Shown here in pieces: positions 22,994 to 31,737 of a stretch of 64,000 bases of DNA. The position numbers and the translations under genes were made by a program. The notes beneath the pieces were generated by a model. That model was not told where the DNA came from and did no database searches. It saw only the letters and a program-made list of their open reading frames with translations. Origin of the DNA: Gaiellasilicea sp033857955 (GTDB lineage Bacteria; Actinomycetota; Thermoleophilia; Gaiellales; Gaiellaceae); contig JAWVCW010000001.1 of the NCBI GenBank assembly GCA_033857955.1, forward strand, positions 12,143-76,142, written 5' to 3'. The stretch's first letter is position 1. Each line of letters begins with the position of its first letter.

Positions 22994-24222
22994 TGCGCCG
23001 GCTCGCCGTCCTCCTTACGCTGATCGCCGCCGGCGCGTTCGCCGCGCCGGCGTTCGCGTCCTCGTCGAGCGACCAGTTCGCCGAGGTGCGGGCGCGCGTG
23101 GCCGAGGCCGGAGGACTGATCGACGACGCCGTCTCAGCGGCCGAGACGGGCGACCGCGAGCGCGCCTACGACCTCGCCCGTACCGCGTACCTCGACCACT
23201 TCGAGCTCGCGGAGGTGCCGCTCCGGCTGCGCGACCCGAACCTCGTGCTCGATCTCGAGTTCAGCTTCGCCAAGTTCCGGAACGGGATCCGCGACGGAGC
23301 GTCCCTCTCGCAGATCCGGACAAATGCAGCCGACATCCGCTCCGGACTCCTCGACGTCGACCGCACGCTGGCCGACAAGGGATTCGCGGCGCCGCTGCTC
23401 GCCTTTCTCTTCTCCTTCACGATCCTCTTCCGCGAAGGCGTCGAGGTCGTGCTCCTGCTGGCGATCCTGCTCGGGGCGCTGAGCGCCGGCCGTGCGAGCG
23501 GCTACCGAAAGCCGCTCGCGGGCGGGGTCATCGCAGCGCTGGCGGCGACCGCGGTCACGTGGGTGCTCGCGACCGTGGTGCTGGAGATCGCGCCGGTGCA
23601 GCGCGAGCTGCTCGAAGGCGTGACCGCCATCGCTGCCGTCCTCGTGCTCTTCACGGTCAGCTTCTGGCTCGTCTCGCGGCTCGATCACAAGCACTGGCTC
23701 GAGTTCATGCGCGCCCGCGTCGCCTCGGCCGTCTCGGCCGGGAGCGCGGTCGCCTTCGCCGGGCTCGGCTTCACCGCCGTCTATCGCGAGGGCTTCGAGA
23801 CGGTGCTCTTCTACCAGGCGCTCTCGATCTTCGCGAAGGGCCTCGGGATCTACGTGGCGCTTGGATTCGCCGCGGCCGTCGTCGCGCTCGCCGGAGTCGC
23901 CTACGCCGTGCTCAAGCTCGGGAGGCGGCTCCCGGTGAAGCCGCTGCTGACGACCGGGGCGTCGATTCTGCTGCTCCTCTCGGCCACCTTTGCCGGCAAC
24001 GCCGTACGGTCGCTGCAGGGCGCCGACTGGATCTCGGTCACGCCCGTAGACGGCGACTGGGCGCGGCTGCCCGTCTTCGTCGCCGAGCTGACCGGCATCC
24101 ACCCCACCCGCGAGGGTCTCACGGTCCAGGCGGCACTCCTCGTCGTCTACGTCCTCGGCGCCACCTGGGTCTTCGGAGTCCGGCCATGGCGCCGTCGGGC
24201 CGCCGAGGCGGTCGGGGCATGA
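22993..24222 (+). CDS. FTR1-family iron permease (EfeU-like)
   Basis: A 409-residue membrane protein. A signal peptide (1-22) is followed by an outer helical domain (about 25-128) and then seven hydrophobic segments. The two REXXE iron motifs are present: R147-E151 (FREGVEVV) and R265-E269 (YREGFETV). These bind ferric iron in yeast Ftr1p and EfeU. It is coupled upstream (TGATG) to the lipoprotein and downstream (ATGA) to the hydantoinase-like gene. An EfeB-type peroxidase is absent from the operon. Confidence 0.93.
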   Translation: MRRLAVLLTLIAAGAFAAPAFASSSSDQFAEVRARVAEAGGLIDDAVSAAETGDRERAYDLARTAYLDHFELAEVPLRLRDPNLVLDLEFSFAKFRNGIRDGASLSQIRTNAADIRSGLLDVDRTLADKGFAAPLLAFLFSFTILFREGVEVVLLLAILLGALSAGRASGYRKPLAGGVIAALAATAVTWVLATVVLEIAPVQRELLEGVTAIAAVLVLFTVSFWLVSRLDHKHWLEFMRARVASAVSAGSAVAFAGLGFTAVYREGFETVLFYQALSIFAKGLGIYVALGFAAAVVALAGVAYAVLKLGRRLPVKPLLTTGASILLLLSATFAGNAVRSLQGADWISVTPVDGDWARLPVFVAELTGIHPTREGLTVQAALLVVYVLGATWVFGVRPWRRRAAEAVGA

Positions 24223-26309
24223 GCGGCGCGATCCGGATCGGCGTCGACGTCGGCGGCACCTTCACGAAGGCCGTTGCGGTCGAGACAGCCCCGCTCCGGC
24301 TCCTGGCCCATGCCGTGGTGCCGACCTCGCACGAAGCGGCAGGTGTCGCGGACGGGGTCGTCGACGCACTGCGCAACCTGCTCCACGAGCTCGGCGAGGA
24401 TCGGCGGCGCGTCGCACTCGTCGCGTTCTCCACCACGCAAGCCATGAACGCCCTGCTCGAAGGCGACGTCGGCCGGGTGGGGGTGCTCGGGATCGGGTCG
24501 CAGCCGGATCTGAACGCCGCGCGCAAGCGAACGCGCGTCGGCTCGCTCGCGCTCGCGCCCGGACACTCGCTCGAGACGGAGCACGCCTTCGTCGACGCGA
24601 CGCACGGCCTCGACCGGCAACACCTCGACACCGCGCTCGAGGCGCTTGCCGCCGCCGGCTGTGCCTCCATCGCGGTCAGCGGCGCCCTCGCGGTCGACGA
24701 GCCGGCCCATGAGCTCCTCGTCGCGCAATGCGCTCAGGCGCGCGGGCTTCCGGCCTGCGTCGGCCACGATCTGACCGGGGCCTATGGCCTCGAGATGCGC
24801 ACGGTCAGCGCCGCCGTCAACGCGAGCATTCTTCCGGTCGTGCAGCAGACCGCATCCCTCGTGGAGCAGGCGCTCGCGGACGCGGGGCTCGACGTCCCGC
24901 TGCTCGTCCTGCGCGGCGACGGCGGCGCGATGAGCGTCGATGCCTTCCGCCGCCGGCCCTGCTTCACGATCGGCTCCGGGCCGGCAGCGGGCGTCGCGGC
25001 CGCGTTGCACCAGCTCAAGCTCACGGACGCGATCGTCGTCGAGTGCGGCGGCACGAGCTCGAACGTGTCGGTCGTCAAGCGTGGCAGGCCCGTCGTCCGC
25101 TCGCTCCGTGTCATGGGTCGGCCCACGTGCGTCCGCGCGGTGGACAGCTGGGTCGTCGGGGCAGCCGGAGGCAGCATGGCGCTGCTCAAGCGCCGCTCGA
25201 TCGCCCAGACGGGGCCGCGGAGCGCCCACGTTGCCGGGTTGCCCTACGCGTGCTTCGCCGATCCGTCGGAGCTCGCCGGGGCGCAACTCGAGCTCGTCGC
25301 GCCGCGCGAGGGCGATCCCGAGGCCTATGCCTGCATCCGGGCCGGCGGCAAGCTCTACGCGCTGACGGCAACCTGCGCCGCCAACGCGCTCGGGCTCGTC
25401 GCCCGAGATGCGTACGCGTTTGCGGGCCCGGAGGCGGCGCTGGCGGCCTTCGCTCCACTTGCGGAGCGGCTGAAGACGACCCCGGAAGGCGCCGCTCGGC
25501 GTCTGCTCGACGGAGCCGTCGAGAAGATCGTCAAGGCGGTCGCGGCTGCGGCGCGTCAGCACAACCTCGGTCGGGACGTGCCGCTCGTCGCGCTCGGCGG
25601 CGCGGGCGAGGCGCTCGTCCCGCTCGTGGCGGAGCAGCTGAAGCGCCCGCTGATCCGGCCCGAGCACCCCGAGGTGCTCTCCTCGATCGGCGCGGCGGTG
25701 TCGCTCGTCCGGGCCGAGGTGACGCGCAACGGGACGAGTAACGGCGCCGCCGTCGAGCTCGCCCGCGAGGCCGAGCTAGCGTGCGTGGCGTCCGGCGCGG
25801 CTCCGGCGACCGTGACCGTCGAGACGGCTTTCGACGCACGCGAGGGAGTGTTGAGAGCCGTCGCCACCGGCGCCGTCGCGTTGGAGGCCGGTGCGGCCGA
25901 TCGCGAGCCCGCCGGAGACGAGGCTCGTCTCCAGGCGGCGGCTCAGGCGCTCGGACTCGAGCCTCAAGCCCTGCATCTCGTCGCAGAGACCGGCTTCTAC
26001 CGCGTCTACTCCGAGAACGGCTCGGGCCGCGTGGCCGCGGTCGACGGCCTCGGCGCCGTCGCGCTCGCCGAGGATGCGCGGCGCGTCGTGGCGGCCAGCG
26101 GGGACGAGCTCGTCAGGGAGCTCCGCCGGGAGGTCGAAGCCGCCGCACGGAATCTCGGCGTCGCCACCCTCCTGCCGCGAGTCTCGCTCGTCTGCGGCTC
26201 GCAGATCCTGGATCTCTCCGACGCGCGTCACCCCGAGGACGTCGCGCTCGCAGCCGCACGGACGCTCGAGGGTCACACCGGCACCGCCGTCGCCGTCGTC
26301 GCGCGCTAG
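24219..26309 (+). CDS. Hydantoinase/oxoprolinase (HyuA)-like ASKHA protein in the iron operon
   Basis: A 696-residue protein of the hydantoinase A/oxoprolinase family, ATP-dependent enzymes with an actin-like fold. The N-terminal phosphate loop is IRIGVDVGGTFTKAV. Later motifs are LRGDGGAMS, IGSGPAAGVAAAL and VECGGTSSNVSVVKRG; family members usually have a D-x-GGTS-x-D form, so the acidic residue is altered to Glu and the second Asp to Asn. The last 170 residues are Ala/Val-rich and I cannot place them. The ATG overlaps the FTR1 stop (ATGA). Its substrate is unknown. A role in ferric-chelate or siderophore processing, or in energising FTR1, is speculation from the operon. Confidence 0.82.
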   Translation: MSGAIRIGVDVGGTFTKAVAVETAPLRLLAHAVVPTSHEAAGVADGVVDALRNLLHELGEDRRRVALVAFSTTQAMNALLEGDVGRVGVLGIGSQPDLNAARKRTRVGSLALAPGHSLETEHAFVDATHGLDRQHLDTALEALAAAGCASIAVSGALAVDEPAHELLVAQCAQARGLPACVGHDLTGAYGLEMRTVSAAVNASILPVVQQTASLVEQALADAGLDVPLLVLRGDGGAMSVDAFRRRPCFTIGSGPAAGVAAALHQLKLTDAIVVECGGTSSNVSVVKRGRPVVRSLRVMGRPTCVRAVDSWVVGAAGGSMALLKRRSIAQTGPRSAHVAGLPYACFADPSELAGAQLELVAPREGDPEAYACIRAGGKLYALTATCAANALGLVARDAYAFAGPEAALAAFAPLAERLKTTPEGAARRLLDGAVEKIVKAVAAAARQHNLGRDVPLVALGGAGEALVPLVAEQLKRPLIRPEHPEVLSSIGAAVSLVRAEVTRNGTSNGAAVELAREAELACVASGAAPATVTVETAFDAREGVLRAVATGAVALEAGAADREPAGDEARLQAAAQALGLEPQALHLVAETGFYRVYSENGSGRVAAVDGLGAVALAEDARRVVAASGDELVRELRREVEAAARNLGVATLLPRVSLVCGSQILDLSDARHPEDVALAAARTLEGHTGTAVAVVAR

Positions 26310-26318
26310 AGCTATTCA

Positions 26319-26753
26319 ATGTCGCTGTACAGGGAAGCGCGGTCGGGTCGCCGGCTCTGGATCGCTGCGGCCGTTGCCGTGGTCGCGATCGCCGCCGTCG
26401 TCGCTGTCGTCCTGGCGACGACGGGCGGCTCGCCGTCGCAGGCGGAGAAGCTCGAGTCGCTCCAGCAGGACGTTCAGCCCGCGCTGGCGGCGCTCGAGTT
26501 GATCCCGATCCACTACGAGTCGCCGAACCCGACGACCCACGCCGCGGCAGCCGACCAGCTTGACGTCGCGCGCGAGACGATTTCCTCGGTCGAGGACGAG
26601 CTCAGAAAGCTCGACCCGGCCGGGACGAACCGCGTGCTCTCCGATCTCGCCGACCTCGAGCTCCTCGTGCGGACGACGAAGCAGACCGGCCTCGTCGAGC
26701 ACGTGGCGAGCGAGACCGCGACCAATCTGCGGGCACTCGTGCGGCTAGACTAA
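26319..26753 (+). CDS. Membrane-anchored helical protein of the iron operon
   Basis: A 144-residue protein with one N-terminal membrane helix (about 14-34, LWIAAAVAVVAIAAVVAVVL). About 105 residues of amphipathic helix follow on the outer side (QQDVQPALAALELIPIHYES onward). It has no cysteines and no recognised motif. The size and helical make-up resemble the lipoprotein and FTR1 outer domain, but homology is not evident. It starts nine bases after the hydantoinase-like gene and ends four bases before the regulator. Confidence 0.7.
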   Translation: MSLYREARSGRRLWIAAAVAVVAIAAVVAVVLATTGGSPSQAEKLESLQQDVQPALAALELIPIHYESPNPTTHAAAADQLDVARETISSVEDELRKLDPAGTNRVLSDLADLELLVRTTKQTGLVEHVASETATNLRALVRLD

Positions 26754-26757
26754 CCGC

Positions 26758-27459
26758 GTGGCGCAGGGTCAGGGACATTCGGTCGACGAGTACCTCGAGA
26801 CGATCTACTTTCTCGCGTTCCCGATCGGCGAATACCGCCCCGATCCGGACAGCACGTCGGCGATAGCGTCTCGCGTGGCCGAGATGCTCGGCGTGTCGCG
26901 CGCTTCGGCCGGCGAGATGCTGAAACGGCTCGAGGCGGACGGGCTCGTCGAACGCGGCGAGCACAAGGAGGCGCTCCTGACCGACACAGGCATCGTGCGC
27001 GCCGAGCGCGTCGTCCGGAAGCATCGCATCATCGAGCGCCTCCTCACCGACTTCATGGGCTACACGGCCGCCGAGGCGCACGTGCACGCCGACGAGCTCG
27101 GCGACACGTTCTCCGAGGACATGGTCGAGCGGATCGAGGAGCGACTCGGCAATCCCGAGCGCTGCCCGCACGGCTGGCCCGTCGACCCCGCCTTCGAGCA
27201 GGCCGAGAACAAGGAGCTTTCCCCGCTCACCGACCTGAAAGTGGGCCAACAGGCGGAGATCGTCCGCCTCGCCGAGCACGACGGCGAGCTCCTGCACTGG
27301 TTCTACGACGAAGGCTTCACACCGGGGACGCAGGTCGTGATCCGCGAGGCCCAACCCGCCGCAGCCCAGTTCAAGGTGCTGCTCGGCGGCAAGGACGAGC
27401 GGGCGATCGGCGAGAAGGCTGCGGGCGGGCTGTACGTGCGCCCCGCGGCGCCCGTTTAG
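26758..27459 (+). CDS. DtxR/IdeR-family metal-dependent regulator
   Basis: A 233-residue repressor with a winged-helix N-terminal domain (VDEYLETIYFL, IASRVAEMLGVSRASAGEML, LVERGEHKEALLTDTG). The metal-binding/dimer domain has VVRKHRIIERLL, AEAHVHADELGD, FSEDMVERIEERLG and NPERCPHGWPV. A C-terminal SH3-like FeoA-type domain follows (about 155-233). With iron bound it would repress by binding TTAGGT-type boxes; one lies at 22523-22542. GTG start four bases after the preceding stop, so it is cotranscribed and probably autoregulated. Confidence 0.9.
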   Translation: MAQGQGHSVDEYLETIYFLAFPIGEYRPDPDSTSAIASRVAEMLGVSRASAGEMLKRLEADGLVERGEHKEALLTDTGIVRAERVVRKHRIIERLLTDFMGYTAAEAHVHADELGDTFSEDMVERIEERLGNPERCPHGWPVDPAFEQAENKELSPLTDLKVGQQAEIVRLAEHDGELLHWFYDEGFTPGTQVVIREAQPAAAQFKVLLGGKDERAIGEKAAGGLYVRPAAPV

Positions 27460-27466
27460 ACCTGCT

Positions 27467-28158
27467 CTAGACCTCGCCGAAGCGGACGTCCACGCGGGTG
27501 AAGCGGAGCGTGCGGAGCAAACCTTCGAACATCAGCCGGGGTGTTTCGCTCGGCACGCGCGACCAGGCCGGATCCGTCGCGCGCCGCGGCGACGAGCTTC
27601 TCCTGCGCGAGCGGGTACATATCCTGCTCGACACCGGGATCGTCGCCGAAGGGCGACTGGAGCCGGTCGATCGCGCCGCGGTCGCAGACGTAGCTGTGCT
27701 CGAGGTCGAGCTCGGGCTCCCTGAGGGTTGCGGGCGGCAGCTCGAGGGAGACGCTGCGCCGGTCTGCGGAAACGTCGACGGCGCCTTTGTCCAGGCCGGA
27801 GAGGTCGACACCTGCGTCGACCGAGCCGATCGCGACGACGAGGACGCGCCGGGCCTTGAGCGAGGCGGGGATGAAGCGCGCGTCCTTCTCGACGTCGACG
27901 ATCACCTCGAAGTGCCCGCTCGCATCGCGAAAGTCGTGGAGGTTCTGGATCGACCTGAGCACCGCAGGCCCGCTCCGGTCGACGGTCTCGGTTTGGAACA
28001 GGCCGCCCCAGTTGGGAATCAGTCGCGCAGCCAGCCGACGAACAGGAGGCCGCCCAGAAGCGCGAGCGCCAGCACGACCAGGCCGGCCGGAAAGCGCCGC
28101 GGCGTCGGCTGTGGTGCGGCGGCGGCGCGACGGAAGGATCCGGCGACACCGCACCCAT
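27467..28158 (-). pseudogene. Frameshifted DUF4230 protein gene
   Basis: The middle (about 27560-28015) encodes a DUF4230 domain (SGPAVLRSIQNLHDF, FEVIVDVEKDARFIP, LVVAIGSVDAGVDLSGL). The membrane anchor that should precede it (GLVVLALALLGGLLFVGWLRD) is in another frame and ends in TGA at 28019-28021. The proper C-terminus (MFEGLLRTLRFTRVDV, stop at 27467) is in that same second frame. One missing base near 28019 and one extra base near 27545 (in ACCCCGG) would restore one protein. No good start codon is visible. It is either a real pseudogene or two sequencing indels. Function of the family is unknown. Confidence 0.7.
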
Positions 28159-28180
28159 GGGGTTCGAACGGAGGCGGACG

Positions 28181-29428
28181 CTACACGGTTGCCGCGGAAG
28201 CGAACCCGGCGGCCTGGCGCAGCGCGTCGGCCTTGTCCGTCCGCTCCCACGTGAAGTCCCGGTCGTCGCGGCCGAAATGGCCGTACGCAGCCGTCTTCTC
28301 GTAGATCGGCCGGCGCAGGTCGAGGTCGCGCAGGATCGCGGCCGGGCGCAGGTCGAAGTGCTCGCGGACGAGCTCCTCGATCCGGTCTTGCGTCATCCCC
28401 TCCGCCTCGGTCCCGAACGTGTCGACCAGCACCGACAGCGGGTGCGCGACGCCGATCGCATATGCCACCTGGATCTGGCAGCGGTCGGCGATGCCCGACG
28501 CGACGATGTTCTTCGCCACGTAGCGCGCCGCATACGCCGCCGAGCGGTCGACCTTCGTCGGGTCCTTGCCGGAGAACGCGCCGCCGCCGTGCGGAGCCGC
28601 GCCGCCGTAGGTGTCCACGATGATCTTGCGCCCCGTCAGGCCGGTGTCGCCCATCGGGCCGCCGATCACGAACTTCCCGGTCGGGTTGACGAAGACGAAG
28701 TCCTTCTCCTCGAGCCGCGTCTCGTCGTAGAGCGAGTGCGGCAGGATCGGATGGAGGACGTGCTCGATCAGGTCGGGCTTGATCAGCGTCTCCGAGTCGA
28801 GCCCGTCGCGGTGCTGGGTCGAGACGAGGATGCGCTCGATCTCCACCGGCCGCTGGCGCCCCTGCTCGTCGACCTCGTAGCGGACCGTGACCTGAGCCTT
28901 GCCGTCCGGCCGGAGATATGGCAGCACGTCGGCCTTGCGCACCTCCGAGAGCCGCTTGCAGATCTTGTGTGCGAGCTGGATCGGCAGCGGCATCAGCTCG
29001 TCGGTCTCGCGCGATGCGTAGCCGAACATCATTCCCTGGTCGCCGGCGCCGACGCGGTCGAGCGGGTCGTCGTCGCCACGCTGGGCTTCGAAGGAGTCGT
29101 CGACACCCTGCGCGATGTCCGAGGACTGCTCGTCGATCGCGACGATCACACCGCACGTCTCGGCGTCGAAGCCGTACTTCGCGCGGGTGTAGCCGATCTC
29201 GGCGATCGTCTTGCGGACGAGGCGCGGAATATCCACGTAGGTGTTGGTCGTGATCTCGCCGGCAACGACGACGAGCCCGGTCGTGATCAGCGTCTCGCAG
29301 GCCACACGGCCTGTCGGATCGTCCTTGAGGACAGCGTCGAGGACCGCGTCCGAGACCTGGTCGGCGATCTTGTCCGGGTGGCCTTCGGTGACCGATTCGG
29401 AGGTGAAAGAGAACGAGCGGGCTGCCAT
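28181..29428 (-). CDS. metK: S-adenosylmethionine synthetase
   Basis: Makes SAM from methionine and ATP. The 415-residue protein is complete: FTSESVTEGHPDKIADQVSD at the N-terminus (ATP/Mg region), the GAGDQGMMFGYA motif, and GGGAFSGKDPTKVDRSAAY with the P-loop-like glycines. In many actinobacteria metK lies close to priA; here the iron operon and DUF4230 remnant separate them. Confidence 0.98.
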   Translation of the reverse strand: MAARSFSFTSESVTEGHPDKIADQVSDAVLDAVLKDDPTGRVACETLITTGLVVVAGEITTNTYVDIPRLVRKTIAEIGYTRAKYGFDAETCGVIVAIDEQSSDIAQGVDDSFEAQRGDDDPLDRVGAGDQGMMFGYASRETDELMPLPIQLAHKICKRLSEVRKADVLPYLRPDGKAQVTVRYEVDEQGRQRPVEIERILVSTQHRDGLDSETLIKPDLIEHVLHPILPHSLYDETRLEEKDFVFVNPTGKFVIGGPMGDTGLTGRKIIVDTYGGAAPHGGGAFSGKDPTKVDRSAAYAARYVAKNIVASGIADRCQIQVAYAIGVAHPLSVLVDTFGTEAEGMTQDRIEELVREHFDLRPAAILRDLDLRRPIYEKTAAYGHFGRDDRDFTWERTDKADALRQAAGFASAATV

Positions 29429-29443
29429 CGGCGGAAAGAGTAC

Positions 29444-30400
29444 CTACTCCGTTGTCGGCTCTCGCCGCATCAGCGTGCCCACGAGCTCGTGCAGCGGCTC
29501 GCCGTCGAGGACCGCGCAAACGCCTTCCGTGATCGGCAGCTCGATCCCCAACCGGTGCGAGAGCTCGCGCAGCACCGGGGCGGTGGTCAGGCCCTCGACG
29601 ACCATCCCGATCTGCCGGACAGCCTCGTCCGGATCGGTGCCCTGTGCGATCAGCTCGCCCGCCCTGCGGTTGCGGCCGGACTTCGACCAGCACGTGACTA
29701 CGAGGTCGCCCATGCCCGCGAGACCAGCGAATGTGCCCTGCTTGCCACCCGCGGCCTCGGCGAGTCGCGCCATCTCGGCAAGGCCGCGAGCGACGAGCGC
29801 CGCCTTGGCGTTGTCACCGAGCTCGAGGCCGTCGGCGCCGCCGGCCGCGAGCGCGATCACGTTCTTCGCAGCGGCGCACAGCTCGACGCCGACGACGTCG
29901 TCGCTGGCGTAGACGCGAAACGTGATCGAGGTGATTGCCGCCTGTAGGTCGAGCGCCAGCTGCTCGTCCTCGCTGGCGATCACCGCCGCGGCCGGCATGT
30001 CCCGAGAGATCTCGTCTGCGATGTTGGGTCCCGTGAGCACGGCGACCGGCCGCCCGTTGACGAGCGTCGAGAGCCGCTTTCCCGTCGCCGGATCGAGTCC
30101 TTTCGTCAGCGAGAGAATCGGTGCGTCGCCTCCGAGCGACTCGACGGTCTTGCTGTACACGGCGCTCGGGACGGCGACGACGATGACGTCTGCGTCCGCG
30201 AGCGGGGCCTCCTCGATCGTCGTCGCCTTGACGCCGCGCAGGTTGCAGTGAGGGAGATAGCGCGGATTCCGGCCGGTCTCGGCGATCACGCGCGCCTGGT
30301 CCGGGTCGCGGCAGGCGAGTGTCACATCGTGCTCGCGGTTTTGCAGCACACGCGCGAACGCCGTCCCCCACGACCCGCCGCCGACGACGGTGAACCTCAC
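29444..30400 (-). CDS. gpsA: Glycerol-3-phosphate dehydrogenase (NAD(P)+)
   Basis: GpsA reduces dihydroxyacetone phosphate to glycerol 3-phosphate, the backbone for phospholipids. The 318-residue protein has the Rossmann loop VVGGGSWGTAFARVL, LTGPNIADEI, the catalytic-lysine region CAAAKNVIALAAG, and LAGMGDLVVTCWS. The GTG start overlaps the der stop (GTGA). Together with the next-door PlsC acyltransferase it forms a lipid pair within this block. Confidence 0.97.
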   Translation of the reverse strand: MRFTVVGGGSWGTAFARVLQNREHDVTLACRDPDQARVIAETGRNPRYLPHCNLRGVKATTIEEAPLADADVIVVAVPSAVYSKTVESLGGDAPILSLTKGLDPATGKRLSTLVNGRPVAVLTGPNIADEISRDMPAAAVIASEDEQLALDLQAAITSITFRVYASDDVVGVELCAAAKNVIALAAGGADGLELGDNAKAALVARGLAEMARLAEAAGGKQGTFAGLAGMGDLVVTCWSKSGRNRRAGELIAQGTDPDEAVRQIGMVVEGLTTAPVLRELSHRLGIELPITEGVCAVLDGEPLHELVGTLMRREPTTE

Positions 30401-31737
30401 GAACGCTTGACGAAGTCGATCGAGACGGGCACGCCCGCGAGGTTAAAGCGTTTGCGCAGCTCGTTCTCGACCCAGTACGCATAGTCGCGCGTGACGAGGC
30501 CCGGATCGTTGACGTGGATCCGGATTCGCGGCGGCCGCGTCGATACCTGGGTTCCGTAGAGGAGGTTCAGCCGCTTCCCCTTCGACGACGGCGCCTGACG
30601 CGCCTGCCGCAGCTCGGCGAGCGCGTTGTTGAGCGCCGGAGTCGGGATCCGGCCGGTGTGCTTCTCGAAGAGGTCGGCGATGTACTCGAGCAGCCGGTCG
30701 AGCCCCCGGCCGGTCTTCGAGGAGACGGCGATCAGGGGCGGCCGCTGCCGGAGCTTCGTCTCGATCCTGGGCCGGACGTCCTCGATCGTGACCTCGGTCT
30801 CATCCCACTTGGCGAGGACGACGAGCGTCGAGTTGCCCGCCTTGCGCGCGACGTCGGCGACCGCGAGATCCTGGTCGACGATCCCCTCGCTCGCGTCGAT
30901 CAGGACGAGAGCGATGTCAGCGCGCTCGGCGGCCTCGAGGGCGCGAAGCTCCGAGTAGTAGTCGATCCCCTGCCGCTGCTTGCGCTTACGTCGGAGACCC
31001 GCCGTGTCGACGAGCTGGTAGGTACGGCCATCGCGCTCGAGGATGGTGTCGATCGTGTCGCGGGTCGTGCCGGGCACGTCCGAGACGATCACGCGCTCGG
31101 CCCCGACGAGGGCGTTCAGGAGCGACGACTTGCCGACGTTCGGCCGCCCGAGGATGGCAACGCGGATCGCCTCGTCGCCGACCTGCCGTGGCCCCTGCCC
31201 GGGCAGCTGCTCCACGATCTGGTCGAGCAGGTCGCCGGTGCCGTGCCCGTGCAGGGCGGAGAGCGGGAACGGATCGCCGAGCCCGAGCTTGTGGAACTCC
31301 ACCGCGTCGAGGTCGCGACGGGGATCGTCGATCTTGTTCGCCAGCACGATCACGGGCTTCTTCGAGGCACGCAGGGTGACCGCGAGCTCCTCGTCGCCGG
31401 GCGTGATCCCGTGGCGGGCGTCGACGACGAAGAGGACGAGGTCGGCCTCTTCGATTGCGGCCCGGGCCTGCTGCGCGATCTTGGGGCTGAAGGGATCCGT
31501 GGCGAGGTCGTCGACACCGCCCGTGTCGATCAGGAGGAAGTGCTTCCCGTTCCAGTCGGCGAGGAGCTCCTTGCGGTCGCGCGTGACGCCCGGGGTCTCG
31601 TGCACGACAGCCTGCCGGGTCTCGGTCAACCGGTTGATGAGCGTCGACTTGCCCACGTTCGGAAATCCGACGATCGCAACGGTGCCGATGATCTCGGGAG
31701 TCGCGGGAGCCTGCGGCGGGTTCTCGGTCTCGCTCAT
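30397..31737 (-). CDS. der: Ribosome-associated GTPase Der
   Basis: Der has two tandem GTPase domains and a KH-like C-terminus and is needed for 50S assembly. The 446-residue protein shows VGFPNVGKSTLINRL with DTGG and NKID in domain 1, and LGRPNVGKSSLLNALVG with DTAG and KWDE in domain 2. The KH end is PRIRIHVNDPGLV. The ATG overlaps the plsC stop as ATGA. Confidence 0.98.
   Translation of the reverse strand: MSETENPPQAPATPEIIGTVAIVGFPNVGKSTLINRLTETRQAVVHETPGVTRDRKELLADWNGKHFLLIDTGGVDDLATDPFSPKIAQQARAAIEEADLVLFVVDARHGITPGDEELAVTLRASKKPVIVLANKIDDPRRDLDAVEFHKLGLGDPFPLSALHGHGTGDLLDQIVEQLPGQGPRQVGDEAIRVAILGRPNVGKSSLLNALVGAERVIVSDVPGTTRDTIDTILERDGRTYQLVDTAGLRRKRKQRQGIDYYSELRALEAAERADIALVLIDASEGIVDQDLAVADVARKAGNSTLVVLAKWDETEVTIEDVRPRIETKLRQRPPLIAVSSKTGRGLDRLLEYIADLFEKHTGRIPTPALNNALAELRQARQAPSSKGKRLNLLYGTQVSTRPPRIRIHVNDPGLVTRDYAYWVENELRKRFNLAGVPVSIDFVKRS

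Noticed and set aside
27532..28158. An open frame starting MGAVSPDPSVAPPPHHS over the DUF4230 region
   Set aside because: Only Arg/Pro-rich shadow; the conserved DUF4230 residues lie in the other frames.
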